Shown here piece by piece: positions 38,663 to 48,401 of a stretch of DNA of 64,000 nucleotides. The first letter of the stretch is position 1. Each line of letters starts with the position of its first letter. Position numbers and translations under genes: made by a program. Under the pieces are notes generated by a model. The model worked only from the letters and a program-made list of their open reading frames with translations. It did not search any database and was not told where the DNA came from. The stretch is from Derxia lacustris (GTDB lineage Bacteria > Pseudomonadota > Gammaproteobacteria > Burkholderiales > Burkholderiaceae_E), in the NCBI RefSeq assembly GCF_002105195.1, contig NZ_MUHU01000008.1, positions 1 through 64,000 of the forward strand. Direction: 5' to 3'.

Positions 38663-39568
38663 ATGTGTGGAATCGTCGGACTCCTGGTGAAGAAGCCCGC
38701 CCTGCGCGAACAGCTTGGTGCCCTGATGGTGCCGATGCTGATCGGCATGACGGAGCGCGGCCCCGACTCGGCCGGCCTCGCTGTCTTCACCGACCCGCTC
38801 GCGGACACGCGCCGCAAGCTCAGCCTCTACTCGGGCATGACCGAAGCCGGCAGCGACTACGACTGGACGGCGCTGGTCGCCGCGCTCCAGACCGTGGCGC
38901 CCGATGCGCGCGCCGAGATCAAGGCCAACCATGCAGTGCTCAGCTTCAGCGGCGTGGCCGCGCCCGTGGCTGCCGCCATCAAGGCGCATGACGCGAAGCT
39001 GGCCGTGCTGTCGGCCGGCCGCAGCATCGAGCTGTACAAGGACATCGGCACGCCGGCCCAGGTGGCCGAGCGCTACGGCTTTGGCGGCCTGACCGGCAGC
39101 CATCTGGTGGGCCATACCCGCATGGCGACCGAATCGGCCGTGACGCCCGACCGCGCCCATCCGTTCACCGCCGGCGAAGACTTCTGCCTGGTGCACAACG
39201 GCTCGCTGAGCAATCCCAACGGCATCCGCCGCAAGCTGGAGCCGCGCGGCATCCACTTCGAGACCGACAACGACACCGAAGCCGCCTGCCGCTTTCTGGA
39301 ATGGCGCCTGCGCGAAGGCGACGAGCTGAAGGAAGCGCTGCAAAAGGGCTTCGAGGAGCTGGACGGCTTCTTCACCTTTCTGATGGGCACGAGCACCGAG
39401 CTGGCCCTGATCCGCGACCCCTTTGCCTGCAAGCCCGCCGTGGTGGCCGAGACCGACGACTACGTCGCCATCGCCTCCGAATTCCGTTCGCTCGCCCACC
39501 TGCCGGGCATCAAGCACGCCAAGGTCTTCGAACCCGCGCCCGAGGAGATGTACGTATGGAAAGCCTGA
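38663..39568 (+). CDS. mgsA: N-methylglutamate synthase subunit A (class II glutamine amidotransferase)
   Basis: A 301-residue class II amidotransferase of the GlxB/MgsA type, with the nucleophile cysteine exposed after Met removal (MCGIVGLLVKK). Other conserved segments are GHTRMATESAVTPDRAHPF, LVHNGSLSNPNGIRRKL and DNDTEAACRFLEWRL. It forms part of a three-subunit complex that converts gamma-glutamylmethylamide and glutamate to N-methylglutamate. It begins 17 nt after gmaS and overlaps mgsB by 13 nt. Confidence 0.82.
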   Translation: MCGIVGLLVKKPALREQLGALMVPMLIGMTERGPDSAGLAVFTDPLADTRRKLSLYSGMTEAGSDYDWTALVAALQTVAPDARAEIKANHAVLSFSGVAAPVAAAIKAHDAKLAVLSAGRSIELYKDIGTPAQVAERYGFGGLTGSHLVGHTRMATESAVTPDRAHPFTAGEDFCLVHNGSLSNPNGIRRKLEPRGIHFETDNDTEAACRFLEWRLREGDELKEALQKGFEELDGFFTFLMGTSTELALIRDPFACKPAVVAETDDYVAIASEFRSLAHLPGIKHAKVFEPAPEEMYVWKA

Positions 39569-40251
39569 CCTTCGACCTGGCCTCGTCGCCGGTCACCGAA
39601 CTCAACGGTTTTCTGCACAAGCGTGCCGCCGCCGAAGGTGTACGCCGCGTGCAGGTTCAGAACCCGGACGGCGCGCACAACATCGCCGTCGGCCTCGATG
39701 CCGAGCTTGAAGTGGTGGTGCAGGGCCATGCCGGCTACTACGCCGGCGGCATGAACAAGACCGCCACCGTCATCGTCGAAGGCAGCGTCGGCACCGGCGT
39801 GGCCGAGAACATGATGAGCGGCAAGGTGCATGTGAAAGGCTTTGCCTCCAACGGCGCGGGCGCCTCGGCGCATGGCGGCCTGCTGGTGATCGAGGGCGAC
39901 GCCGGCCTGCGCTGCGGCATCTCGCTCAAGGGCGGCGACATCGTGGTCGGCGGCTCGGTCGGCAGCTTCTCGGCCTTCATGGCCCAGGCCGGCCGCATGG
40001 TCATCTGCGGCGATGCCGGCGATGCGCTCGGCGACTCGCTCTACGAAGCCGTGCTGTACGTCAAGGGCACGGTCAAGTCGCTCGGCGCCGACGCGCGCTA
40101 CGAAGACATGACCGATGTCGACATCGCCGCCGTGACCGGCCTGCTGGCCGACGCCGGCCTGGGCGGCCAGCACGACGCGCGCGACTTCCGCCGCATCGCC
40201 TCGGCGCGCAGCCTCTATCACTGGAACGCTGACGCGAACCAGGAATACTGA
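39556..40251 (+). CDS. mgsB: N-methylglutamate synthase subunit B (GXGXG / GltB-C-like)
   Basis: A 231-residue protein made mostly of the right-handed beta-helix of glutamate synthase large subunits. Repeating glycine patterns are seen in GYYAGGMNKTATVIVEGSVGTGVAENMMSG (read as separate short turns) and in GGDIVVGGSVGSFSAFMAQ. The start ATG at 39556 overlaps mgsA, implying coupled translation. It is the structural subunit of the MgsABC complex. Confidence 0.82.
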   Translation: MESLTFDLASSPVTELNGFLHKRAAAEGVRRVQVQNPDGAHNIAVGLDAELEVVVQGHAGYYAGGMNKTATVIVEGSVGTGVAENMMSGKVHVKGFASNGAGASAHGGLLVIEGDAGLRCGISLKGGDIVVGGSVGSFSAFMAQAGRMVICGDAGDALGDSLYEAVLYVKGTVKSLGADARYEDMTDVDIAAVTGLLADAGLGGQHDARDFRRIASARSLYHWNADANQEY

Positions 40252-40272
40252 TCAACCCCCGGAGCACATCGC

Positions 40273-41637
40273 ATGGACAGCAAACCGGTTCATTTCAAGA
40301 AGGTCTCGCGCGAGGAATCCTGGGGTTACGACCGCAAGACGCTCGACTACATCCAGCACGCCAGCGCGACCGGCCTGTACGAGATCCGCGGTCTGGGCGC
40401 CAAGCGCAAGTTGCCGCACTTCGACGATCTGGTCTTCCTCGGCGCCTCGATGTCGCGCTACCCGCTTGAGGGCTACCGCGAGAAGTGCAGCACCAAGACC
40501 ATCCTCGGCACCCGCTTCGCCAAGAAGCCGATCGAGCTCGACATTCCCATCACCGTGGCCGGCATGAGCTTTGGCGCGCTGTCGGCCAATGTGAAGGAAG
40601 CCCTCGGCCGCGCCGCGACCGAACTGGGCACCAGCACCACCACCGGCGACGGCGGCATGACGCGCGAGGAGCGCGAATCGTCGAAGACGCTGGTCTATCA
40701 ATGCCTGCCGTCGCGCTACGGCTTCAACCCCGACGATCTGCGCCGCGCCGACGCCATCGAAGTGGTGATCGGCCAGGGCGCCAAGCCGGGCGGCGGCGGC
40801 ATGCTGCTGGGCCAGAAGGTGAACCCGCGCGTCGCCAAGATGCGCACGCTGCCCGAGGGCGTGGACCAGCGCTCGGCCTGCCGCCATCCCGACTGGACCG
40901 GTCCCGACGATCTGCTCATCAAGATCAACGAGCTGCGCGAAATCACCGACTGGGAAAAGCCCATCTACGTGAAGGTCGGCGCGACCCGCACCTTCCATGA
41001 CGTGAAGCTGGCGGTGCACGCCGGCGCCGACGTGATCGTGGTCGACGGCATGCAGGGCGGCACCGCCGCCACGCAGACCTGCTTCATCGAGCATGTGGGC
41101 ATCCCCACGCTGGCGGCGGTACGCGCGGCGGTCGATGCGCTCGAAGACCTGAACATGAAGGATCAGGTGCAGCTGATCGTGTCGGGCGGCATCCGCACCG
41201 GCGCCGACGTGGCCAAGGCGCTGGCGATGGGCGCGGATGCGGTGGCCATCGGGCAGGGCGTGCTGATGGCGCTCGGCTGCAACAGCGACACCTATGTGCA
41301 CAACGGCGAGCATGTCTCGGCGCTGGCCGAATACGAGGCGCTCGGCACGCAACCGGGCTTCTGCCACCACTGCCATACCGGCAAGTGCCCGGTCGGCGTG
41401 ACCACGCAGGACGCGATCCTTGAACAACGGCTTGAACCGCTGACCGGCGCCAAGCGCCTGAAGAACTACTTCAAGACGCTGAACATGGAGCTGACCACGA
41501 TTGCACGCGCTTGCGGCAAGCAGAACGTGCATCACCTGGAGCGCGAGGATCTGGTTGCGCTGACGATCGAGGCGGCGGCGATGGCGCGGCTGCCGCTGGC
41601 CGGGACGGACTGGATTCCGGGGTTCAACGGCTACTGA
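40273..41637 (+). CDS. mgsC: N-methylglutamate synthase subunit C (FMN-binding glutamate synthase-like)
   Basis: A 454-residue FMN beta/alpha-barrel of the glutamate synthase family. Features: TVAGMSFGALSANVKEALG, GEGAKPGGGG-like IGQGAKPGGGGMLLG, the sheet QLIVSGGIRTGADVAKAL, and the cysteine cluster for an iron-sulfur centre, GFCHHCHTGKCPVGVTTQD. It is the catalytic subunit forming N-methylglutamate. GGAG precedes the start; a terminator follows. The next enzyme in the pathway, an N-methylglutamate dehydrogenase, is not in this operon. Confidence 0.84.
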   Translation: MDSKPVHFKKVSREESWGYDRKTLDYIQHASATGLYEIRGLGAKRKLPHFDDLVFLGASMSRYPLEGYREKCSTKTILGTRFAKKPIELDIPITVAGMSFGALSANVKEALGRAATELGTSTTTGDGGMTREERESSKTLVYQCLPSRYGFNPDDLRRADAIEVVIGQGAKPGGGGMLLGQKVNPRVAKMRTLPEGVDQRSACRHPDWTGPDDLLIKINELREITDWEKPIYVKVGATRTFHDVKLAVHAGADVIVVDGMQGGTAATQTCFIEHVGIPTLAAVRAAVDALEDLNMKDQVQLIVSGGIRTGADVAKALAMGADAVAIGQGVLMALGCNSDTYVHNGEHVSALAEYEALGTQPGFCHHCHTGKCPVGVTTQDAILEQRLEPLTGAKRLKNYFKTLNMELTTIARACGKQNVHHLEREDLVALTIEAAAMARLPLAGTDWIPGFNGY

Positions 41638-41680
41638 GTTTTCTCCGCCGACGGGCCGGTTTTGCGGCCCGCCTGGCTTG

Positions 41681-41713
41681 GCCGGCGTCTGTGCAAGCGG
41701 GCGCCGGCTTTTT
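41681..41713 (+). terminator. Terminator of gmaS-mgsABC
   Basis: Arms GCCGGCG and CGCCGGC with a 14-nt loop, followed by TTTTTCG. A second hairpin (GGGCC / GGCCC) lies just before it at about 41653-41670. The CHAP-domain gene ends on the other strand right after. Confidence 0.75.
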
Positions 41714-41718
41714 CGTTT

Positions 41719-42528
41719 TCAGCGGTCCGAGTAGTCGATATAGCCCTTGGAGATCGTGCTCACCTTGCGCACCAGCCGATAGACGCCGCCGCCTTCGTTG
41801 GTACCGCTGGCATCGGTGTTGCCCTCGATGGTGTGCAGCAGGCCGCCCTGGACTCGCTCGATGAAGCCGGTGTGTCCATTGACGCCGTTTTTGTCGAGCA
41901 CGAACAGCATGCCGGGCCGCAGGAGCGCTGGATTGGCGACCGCATCCTCGGCCAGGATGCGCCGCGCGCCCTTGCTTGGCGCGCGGTTCCAGTGATCGAG
42001 GCAGCCGGCGGTCCGGACCATAGGGTTGGAGCGGGACGCCGCCTTTGCCGCCTCATCGAAGCACCAGTAGGTGAAGGCGCAGCACCACGCATATCCGGGT
42101 GTAGACCCGGCGCGCTTCAGGAACTCGTCAACCTCGGGGCCGCGGTTGGAATTGACGGGTACTTCGCGTACTCGCCGGTCGGCTGCGCGACCCGCGATCG
42201 CGAGTACCGCGCCCAGGAACGGATCGGTGGCGGTGTCGATCACCGGCACGGCCGGCGCATCGGCTGATCCGAACAGCGCTTCCCAGGTCAGTGAGCCGAC
42301 CTGCCCGTCGACGACCAGCGGATGCCCGCTCGTGTCGACATGCCGCGTCTGGAACAGCTCGATGGCCTGTTCCATCTTCGGTCCGAAGTTGGGGTTGTCG
42401 GGATCGAGCCTTTGCTCGGGATCGTTGTCGAGCACAAGACGTTCGTTGAGCTTGAGCTTGAGGGCTCGGACCAGGGCGGCGTCGGTTTCGCCAAGGACGA
42501 TGACACGACCGGGATAGGACACAGACAT
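41719..42528 (-). CDS. Peptidoglycan-binding / CHAP-domain protein
   Basis: A 269-residue protein with an N-terminal peptidoglycan-binding-like domain (about 1-85, NPNFGPKMEQAIELFQ, LVVDGQVGSLTWEALF) and a C-terminal CHAP amidase-like domain (about 105-260). The catalytic cysteine is in YAWCCAFTYWCF (149 or 150) and the histidine in NGHTGFIERV. No signal peptide is visible, as in phage endolysins. GGAG supports the ATG at 42528 over a GTG three bases earlier. It stands alone with no phage genes around it. Confidence 0.78.
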   Translation of the reverse strand: MSVSYPGRVIVLGETDAALVRALKLKLNERLVLDNDPEQRLDPDNPNFGPKMEQAIELFQTRHVDTSGHPLVVDGQVGSLTWEALFGSADAPAVPVIDTATDPFLGAVLAIAGRAADRRVREVPVNSNRGPEVDEFLKRAGSTPGYAWCCAFTYWCFDEAAKAASRSNPMVRTAGCLDHWNRAPSKGARRILAEDAVANPALLRPGMLFVLDKNGVNGHTGFIERVQGGLLHTIEGNTDASGTNEGGGVYRLVRKVSTISKGYIDYSDR

Positions 42529-42658
42529 CACGGGCTCCGTTGCTGGTAAGGGGCCGCCATTGGCGCAGAAGCTGAGCGGCGCCGGCGGAGTTGCCAGATT
42601 GATGTCCTAGCCAGGGTGTGATCGAACTTTCCTGAGCCAGCACGCCGGGCCGCTCGCC

Positions 42659-43504
42659 TCACCCGTCCAATCCGTTCAGAAACCCGCCCAGCTCCCCCGC
42701 AAACCGCAGATCGAAGCCGCGCGTGCCGTGCGTCACATGGCCGCAGCCCGCATAGCGCACGACGCGCGCCGCCGGATTGCTCGCCGCAAACCGCAGCTCA
42801 TGGCCATTGAGAAACGCGGCGCCCTGCGTACCGTCGGCCTGCACGACCAGCGCCGGGCAGCCGAGCGGCCGGGCAGTGTCGAGCGCCGCGAACAGGCGCT
42901 CCACGCCGGCGCAGCAGGCCGGGTCGAGCCGCTGCAATGCCGACGCATGGCTGAGCAGCTGGCGCGCGTCATGCCAGTCGGCACCGACGCCGCCGGCCGG
43001 GCTCGGGCCCTGCGCCAGCGCGCCGAGCCAGACATCGAGCGGCGCATTGCCGGCGCGCAGCTGGCCGACCATGCCCATCAGCCCGGCAAACATCGGCCCG
43101 AAGCCAGAGCGCTCGAACTCGGCCGGCTCGCCCAGATACCAGGGCGGGTCTTCGAGCAGCACGCCGCGAATGCCGAGCGCCGGCTCCTGTGCCAGCGCGC
43201 CGGCAATGCAGCCGCCGAGCGAATGGCCGACCAGCACCGTCGGCTTGCCGATGGCGGCCAGCACCGCGCGCACATCGCTCAGGTGGTCGGCAAAGCCGTA
43301 GCTGGCGGCGCGGCCCGAGTGGCCGTGGCCGCGCAGGTCCAGCGTCCAGCAGCGGTAGCGGTCGCTGAGGTGGGCGAGGGTTTCGTCCCAGGTGTCGCGG
43401 CTCATGGTCAGGCCGTGCAGCAGCAGCACCGGCGCGCCGTCGAGCGGACCGTGGACGGACAGGGCGAGCGACTGGTCGCCGTTGTGCAGGGTCAGATCGG
43501 TCAT
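42659..43504 (-). CDS. Alpha/beta hydrolase
   Basis: A 281-residue alpha/beta hydrolase. The oxyanion region LLLHGLTMSRDTWD, the nucleophile elbow VGHSLGG, and a late histidine in GCGHVTHGT are present, with an acid likely in ALVVQADGT. The start at 43504 overlaps the stop of the MMPL transporter gene by 4 nt, placing it last in the seven-gene operon. Substrate unknown; it may cleave an ester or thioester in the compound imported by the system. Confidence 0.88.
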   Translation of the reverse strand: MTDLTLHNGDQSLALSVHGPLDGAPVLLLHGLTMSRDTWDETLAHLSDRYRCWTLDLRGHGHSGRAASYGFADHLSDVRAVLAAIGKPTVLVGHSLGGCIAGALAQEPALGIRGVLLEDPPWYLGEPAEFERSGFGPMFAGLMGMVGQLRAGNAPLDVWLGALAQGPSPAGGVGADWHDARQLLSHASALQRLDPACCAGVERLFAALDTARPLGCPALVVQADGTQGAAFLNGHELRFAASNPAARVVRYAGCGHVTHGTRGFDLRFAGELGGFLNGLDG

Positions 43505-45945
43505 TGCGCGGGCTCCTCGCGGATGGGGTTCACGTTGGCGGCCGGCGCGGTACCGGCGCGGGCCTTGGCGCTGCCTTGCGGCAGCAGAAAGCACGCAAGC
43601 GCCGGCAGCAGCACCAGCGCGCCGACCATGTTCCAGACGAACATGAAGGCCAGCAGCACGCCCATGTCGGCCTGGAACTGGATCGGCGACACGGCCCAGG
43701 TGCCGACCGCCAGCGCCAGCGTGAGGCCGGTGAGCAGCACGACCCGGCCGGTGAACTTGAGCGCGTGGTGATAAGCATCGGACAGGCTGTCGCCGGCGCG
43801 CAGCCGGGCCAGCAGCACCGACAGCACATAGAGCGCGTAGTCCACGCCGATGCCCACGCCGAGCGCGATCACCGGCAGCGTCGCCACCTTCACGCCCATG
43901 TTCAGGCCGACCATCAGCGCCTCGCACAGCACCGAGGTGAGCACCAGCGGCAGCACCGCGCAGACCACCGCGCGCCACGACCGGAAGCTGACGTAGCACA
44001 GCAGCAGCACCGCGCCGTACACCCACAGCAGCATCTCGCGCATGGCCTGGCCGACCACGATGTTGGTGGCCGCCGCAATGCCGGCCGAACCGGCCGCCAG
44101 CATGAAGCGCGCCTCGCCGGCCGGCTGCTCGGCGATGAAGGCTTCGGTCGCCTCGACCACGCGGCTCAGCGTCGCGGCCTTGTGGTCGCTCAGGTAGACG
44201 TACAGCGACAGGAAGGAGCAGCCCTGGTTGAACAGCTCGCGCGGTGCACGGGTTTGCACGCCGCCCAGCGCCGCATCGTTGGGGATGAGCTCGAACCACT
44301 TCAGATGGCCTTCGTTGTAGCCGACCATCGCGAGCCTGGACAGCGCGGCCATCGAGTTGCTGCTCTCCACGCCGGGCAGCTGCTCCAGCCGCCAGGCCAG
44401 GCTGTCGAGCCGGTCGAGCGTGGCATAGCGGGTGCACTGGTCCTCGGGCGTGGACACCATCACCACCAGGGTGTCGGCGCTGGCGGCGTAGTGGGCCGCG
44501 AGGTAGTCGTTGTCGCGGTTGTAGCGCGAGTCGGCACGCAGCTCGGGCGCGCCCCGGTCGAGGTCGCCGATCTGCAAATGCTGGCTGACCGCATGGCCGC
44601 CGATGGCCAGCAGCAGGCCGCCGGCCAGTGCCGCCAGCGCCGGGCCGCGCCGGGTAAACCGGTCGAGCTGGCGCCACAGCCAGGCGCGCGGCGCATCGGG
44701 TTCGGCGGCTTCGTCGCGCAGGCTGCGCAGGGCGGCGGCCGGGCTCACGCCCACATAGCTGAGCAGGATCGGCAGCAGCACGAGGTTGGTGAAGATCAGC
44801 ACCGCCACGCCGATGCTGGCGACGGCGGCCAGATCCTGGATCACCTCGATGCGGATGATGGCCAGCACCGCAAAGCCGACCGCATCGCAGAGCAGCGCGG
44901 TGAGCCCGGCCATGAACAGCCGGCGGAAGGTGTAGCGCGCCGCCACCGCGCGATGGGTGCCGCGGCCGATGTCCTGCATGATCCCGTTCATCTTCTGGGC
45001 GCCGTGGCTCATGCCGATGGCAAACACCAGGAAGGGCACCAGCACCGAGTAGGGATCGAGCGCATAGCCGGCCAGCGCCAGCAGGCCGAACTGCCACAGC
45101 ACCGCCACCAGCGAGCAGGCCACCACCAGCGCGGTCGAGCGCCAGCAGCGCGTGTACGCATAGAGCACGCCGCTGCAAATCGCGATGGCCGCGACGAAGA
45201 ACGCCAGCATCTGGCGCATGCCGTCGATCAGGTCGCCCATCACCTTGGCAAAGCCGGTGATGTGGATGCGGATGCCGTCCTGCTCGTACTTGGCGCGCAG
45301 CGCTTCGAGCTGGCGGCCGAGCGCGCCGTAGTCGAGCGCCTGGCCGTCGGCCGGATTGCGGTCGAGCAGCGGCACGAAGACGAGGCTCGACTTGAAATCG
45401 GGCGCCACGATCTGGCCGATCTCGCCCGAGCGCTCGACATTGGCGCGCACCTCGGCCAGCGCCTCGGCCGAGCCGTCGTAGTTGTCGCCCATCACCACAT
45501 TGCCGTCGAGTCCGTCCTCGGTCACCGCGACCCAGCGCGTGTTGCTGGTCCAGAGCGATTTCATGAACGGCCGGTCGACGCCGGGCAGCAGATAGAGCTC
45601 GTCGTTGAGCCGGCGCAGCGTGTCGAGATAGCCGGCGTCGAAGATCGAGTCGCCGCTGGTTTCCACCGCGATGCGCAGCGCATTGCCCTGACCGGCCAGC
45701 TCGGCCTTGTGGGCCAGATAGTTGGCGATGTACGGGTGCTGTGCCGGCAGGGTTTTTTCAAAGCTGGCGTTCAGCCGCAGCTGCATGGCCTGCCAGCCGA
45801 ACAGCGCCGTGAGCAGCAGGCAGAGCGCCAGCACCCAGGGCCGATGGTTGAACAGCAGGCGCTCGGGCAGCGAGCCGGAGCGGGTGTCGAAGTCTTCGAG
45901 CCGGGCCACCACGGGCTGGGCATCGAGTGAGGTGTCGGCATGCAT
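43501..45945 (-). CDS. MMPL/RND-superfamily transporter
   Basis: An 814-residue protein with two repeated halves, each an N-terminal helix, a large periplasmic loop and a cluster of helices, the MMPL/HpnN layout. Helical clusters include FVAAIAICSGVLYAYTRCWR, PYSVLVPFLVFAIGMSHGAQ and, in the second half, VIALGVGIGVDYALYVLSV. Membrane proteins of this type move lipids or other hydrophobic compounds. It is cotranscribed with the YCF48-like, DUF1329 and DUF1302 genes, a grouping that recurs in degraders of hydrophobic substrates. Confidence 0.88.
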   Translation of the reverse strand: MHADTSLDAQPVVARLEDFDTRSGSLPERLLFNHRPWVLALCLLLTALFGWQAMQLRLNASFEKTLPAQHPYIANYLAHKAELAGQGNALRIAVETSGDSIFDAGYLDTLRRLNDELYLLPGVDRPFMKSLWTSNTRWVAVTEDGLDGNVVMGDNYDGSAEALAEVRANVERSGEIGQIVAPDFKSSLVFVPLLDRNPADGQALDYGALGRQLEALRAKYEQDGIRIHITGFAKVMGDLIDGMRQMLAFFVAAIAICSGVLYAYTRCWRSTALVVACSLVAVLWQFGLLALAGYALDPYSVLVPFLVFAIGMSHGAQKMNGIMQDIGRGTHRAVAARYTFRRLFMAGLTALLCDAVGFAVLAIIRIEVIQDLAAVASIGVAVLIFTNLVLLPILLSYVGVSPAAALRSLRDEAAEPDAPRAWLWRQLDRFTRRGPALAALAGGLLLAIGGHAVSQHLQIGDLDRGAPELRADSRYNRDNDYLAAHYAASADTLVVMVSTPEDQCTRYATLDRLDSLAWRLEQLPGVESSNSMAALSRLAMVGYNEGHLKWFELIPNDAALGGVQTRAPRELFNQGCSFLSLYVYLSDHKAATLSRVVEATEAFIAEQPAGEARFMLAAGSAGIAAATNIVVGQAMREMLLWVYGAVLLLCYVSFRSWRAVVCAVLPLVLTSVLCEALMVGLNMGVKVATLPVIALGVGIGVDYALYVLSVLLARLRAGDSLSDAYHHALKFTGRVVLLTGLTLALAVGTWAVSPIQFQADMGVLLAFMFVWNMVGALVLLPALACFLLPQGSAKARAGTAPAANVNPIREEPAQ

Positions 45946-45959
45946 GGCGGGGTTCCGGA

Positions 45960-47030
45960 TCAGGGCGCGGCAAGGCGGCGCATGCCGCGCAGGCTGGCGA
46001 TGGAAAGTCGGCCGTCGGCGGTGGCGGCGAGGCCGGCGGCCGGCACCGCCGCGCCTTCGGGCAGGCGGCGGAAGCTGCGGCCGTCGTCATGGCTGGCGAG
46101 CAGATCGCCGGCCTGGCTCAGCAGCAGCAGGCTGCCGTCGTCGCGCTCGATGCCGGCGCCGATCGAGACCGCAAGTCCGGTCTCGACCTTCTGCCAGCTG
46201 GCGCCCAGGTCGTCGCTGCGGAACACGTTGCCGCGCAGGCCGCAGGCCAGCAGGCTGCCGGCGCGCGTGGTCAGCAGCGCAAAGAAGCTGCCCTTGTAGG
46301 GCGAGGCCAGCGCGACAAAGCTGGCGCCGCCATCGTCCGAGCGCAGCAGCAGGCCCTGCTCGCCGGCGATGAACACCTGCCGGCCCAGGCTGCGCACCGC
46401 ATACAGATGCAGGTTGCGCGGATTGGGCAGGCGCGGGCTCAGCGGCTGCCAGCTCGCGCCGCCGTCGGTGCTCATCACCGCGAGGTTGTAGGCGCCGACC
46501 GCAAAGCCGTGACCGTCGGCGTTGAAGTCGAGGTCGAAGAAGGGCTTGTCCGGGCCTTCGTCGAGCAGGCTGCGGGCGCTGCGCTGGGCGCGCTCGTCGC
46601 CGCCGGCCAGCGCGCCGGCCACCAGCTCGGCGGCGCGCACGCCATCGAGCTGGAGCGTCCAGCTCTCGCCGCCGTCCTCGCTGCGCAGCAGGCTGCCCAG
46701 ATGGCCGGTGGCCCAGCCGTGGCGCGCATCGACAAAGCGCAGCGCGGTCAGGCTGGTGCGCACCGGCACGCGGGCCTGGCGCCAGCTCGCGCCGTCGTTG
46801 TCCGACAGCAGCACGATGCCGCGCTCGCCGGCCGCCACCAGCCGGTTGCCGGCGCGGGTCACGGCCAGCGTGGCGGCGCCGGCGGCGCGGGCGCTGGCGA
46901 GCGCCGGTTCGGTCAGCGCGGCCGGCGTGTCGGCGGCGCCGGCGCCGGCCGGGGCCAGCAGCGCCGACAGCGCCAGCGCCAGACCGCGCAGCAGCGGCGC
47001 GGCGCGCCGTGCAAGCGTTTGCGGCCTCAC
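45960..47030 (-). CDS. YCF48-like beta-propeller protein
   Basis: A 356-residue secreted protein. A signal peptide ends about residue 33 (GAGA). Repeats of the type LRSEDGGESW, MSTDGGASWQPL, LRSDDGGASF and FRSDDLGASWQKV mark a beta propeller of the YCF48 / photosystem stability factor-like family. The function is unknown; the partner is probably the RND transporter, 14 nt downstream. It overlaps the DUF1329 gene by 4 nt. Confidence 0.82.
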   Translation of the reverse strand: MRPQTLARRAAPLLRGLALALSALLAPAGAGAADTPAALTEPALASARAAGAATLAVTRAGNRLVAAGERGIVLLSDNDGASWRQARVPVRTSLTALRFVDARHGWATGHLGSLLRSEDGGESWTLQLDGVRAAELVAGALAGGDERAQRSARSLLDEGPDKPFFDLDFNADGHGFAVGAYNLAVMSTDGGASWQPLSPRLPNPRNLHLYAVRSLGRQVFIAGEQGLLLRSDDGGASFVALASPYKGSFFALLTTRAGSLLACGLRGNVFRSDDLGASWQKVETGLAVSIGAGIERDDGSLLLLSQAGDLLASHDDGRSFRRLPEGAAVPAAGLAATADGRLSIASLRGMRRLAAP

Positions 47031-48382
47031 CGTGCGCCCTCGTTGGCGAGTTCCTCGGGGCTGAAGAAGCTGCGGGGCAGCGGCGGCACGGCGCGGAACT
47101 GGTTGCTCAGTTCGTTGCCGGCCATGTTCAGGTAGTAGGCGCCGGTTTGCAGGTCATAGCCGCCCCAGCTCACATGCCCGACCAGCGCCGGCAGCTCGGG
47201 CGCCAGCAGCGTCAGCGTGTAGCTGGTGCGCCAGAGCTCGCCCTTGGCATCCCAGCCGTCGAACAGCACGATCTGCCAGCTGTCCTCGTCGATGTAGTAC
47301 TTGCGCCTGGGCACCACATGGCGCTTGCCGGCGGCGAGCGTGGCTTCCACCTCCCACACCCGGTGCAGCTCCCAGCGCAGCAGCGCCGGGTTGAGCGTGT
47401 TGGGCGTGACCAGGTCGGCCACCTTGGCGGCGGCAGCGCGGTTGTTGTTGTAGGGGATGTAGAGCTCGCGCTTGCCGATCAGCTTGAGCTCGTGCTTGTC
47501 GAGCGGCCCGAACAGCATGAAAGCCTCGTCGAACAGCCCGATGCCCGAGGTGACCGAATCGGGCGTGTCATAGGCCACCGACGGCGCCTTGCGCACCCGG
47601 CGCTGGCCGACCAGGTATTGCCACAGCCCGCGCGGCTTGCTCGCGTTGATGTTGTCGAGCGCGAGGATGGCCTCGCCCGCCTTCGAGCCCGGCTCGCCGG
47701 TCAGGAACTTGCCCAGGCTGTGCATGCCGTCGAACTTCTCCAGGCTGCCGGACGGGTCGTAGTACTGCTTGCTGAAGCTCTGCACCCCGCCCGAGGCCAT
47801 GGCGCGGCGGCCGTCGGCCGTCACCACCCACACGCGCACCTGCGCCTGCGTCGAGGTGCCGAGCCAGGCCAGCCGATGGTTCTGGATCACCTCATAGCCG
47901 TCCTTGGGGATCGGGAAGGGGATGCCGCCATAGGCGTTCTCGGTGCCCTGGCCGTCGTCGACCAGCTTCGCCCGCGTGGCATTGCGCAGCGTGTTGTCGT
48001 AGACCCATTGCGGCGCGGCGGCGCTGCGGCGCGTGGGATAGACCTCGATGCGGAAGTCGGGGTACTTGGCCATCAGCGCCTTCACGCCGTCGCTCAGCTT
48101 GTCGGCGTGCTGGGCCATGTTCCTGGCGTTGACGGTCAGCAGCGGCTTGTCGGCGGCAAACGGATCGGGCCGGGTTTCGCCGGGCTTCCAGGCCGGGTCG
48201 ACCTTGGTGTAGCCGCCGTCCCAGGCCGGGATGCTGCCGTCCTTGTTGCCGGCGCGTTCGGCGCCGAGCGGGGTGAGCGTGGTCTTGAGGCGGGCGGCTT
48301 CCTCGGCCGACACGGCGGCCAGCGCCGGCGTGGCGATGAAGCAGGCGGCAACGAGCGCCGCGAGGAGTGGCTTGCGGTTCAT
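47027..48382 (-). CDS. DUF1329 protein (LolB-like, secreted)
   Basis: A 451-residue secreted protein with signal peptide (ACFIATPALA, about residue 22) and family landmarks: TPLGAERAGNKDGSIPAWDGGY, RELYIPYNNNR, RWELHRVWEVEATL, KRHVVPRRKYYIDEDSW. DUF1329 proteins are thought to adopt an outer-membrane lipid-carrier-like fold and commonly pair with DUF1302 and RND proteins. Its likely role is moving a hydrophobic compound across the periplasm. A CCGGAG site precedes the ATG at 48382. Confidence 0.88.
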   Translation of the reverse strand: MNRKPLLAALVAACFIATPALAAVSAEEAARLKTTLTPLGAERAGNKDGSIPAWDGGYTKVDPAWKPGETRPDPFAADKPLLTVNARNMAQHADKLSDGVKALMAKYPDFRIEVYPTRRSAAAPQWVYDNTLRNATRAKLVDDGQGTENAYGGIPFPIPKDGYEVIQNHRLAWLGTSTQAQVRVWVVTADGRRAMASGGVQSFSKQYYDPSGSLEKFDGMHSLGKFLTGEPGSKAGEAILALDNINASKPRGLWQYLVGQRRVRKAPSVAYDTPDSVTSGIGLFDEAFMLFGPLDKHELKLIGKRELYIPYNNNRAAAAKVADLVTPNTLNPALLRWELHRVWEVEATLAAGKRHVVPRRKYYIDEDSWQIVLFDGWDAKGELWRTSYTLTLLAPELPALVGHVSWGGYDLQTGAYYLNMAGNELSNQFRAVPPLPRSFFSPEELANEGAR

Positions 48383-48401
48383 GCGGTTCTCCGGGGGCGC
48401 A

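Noticed and set aside
43504..45930. Long plus-strand frame opposite the MMPL transporter
   Set aside because: Arg/Gln/His-rich composition with no domains; typical antisense shadow in GC-rich DNA.
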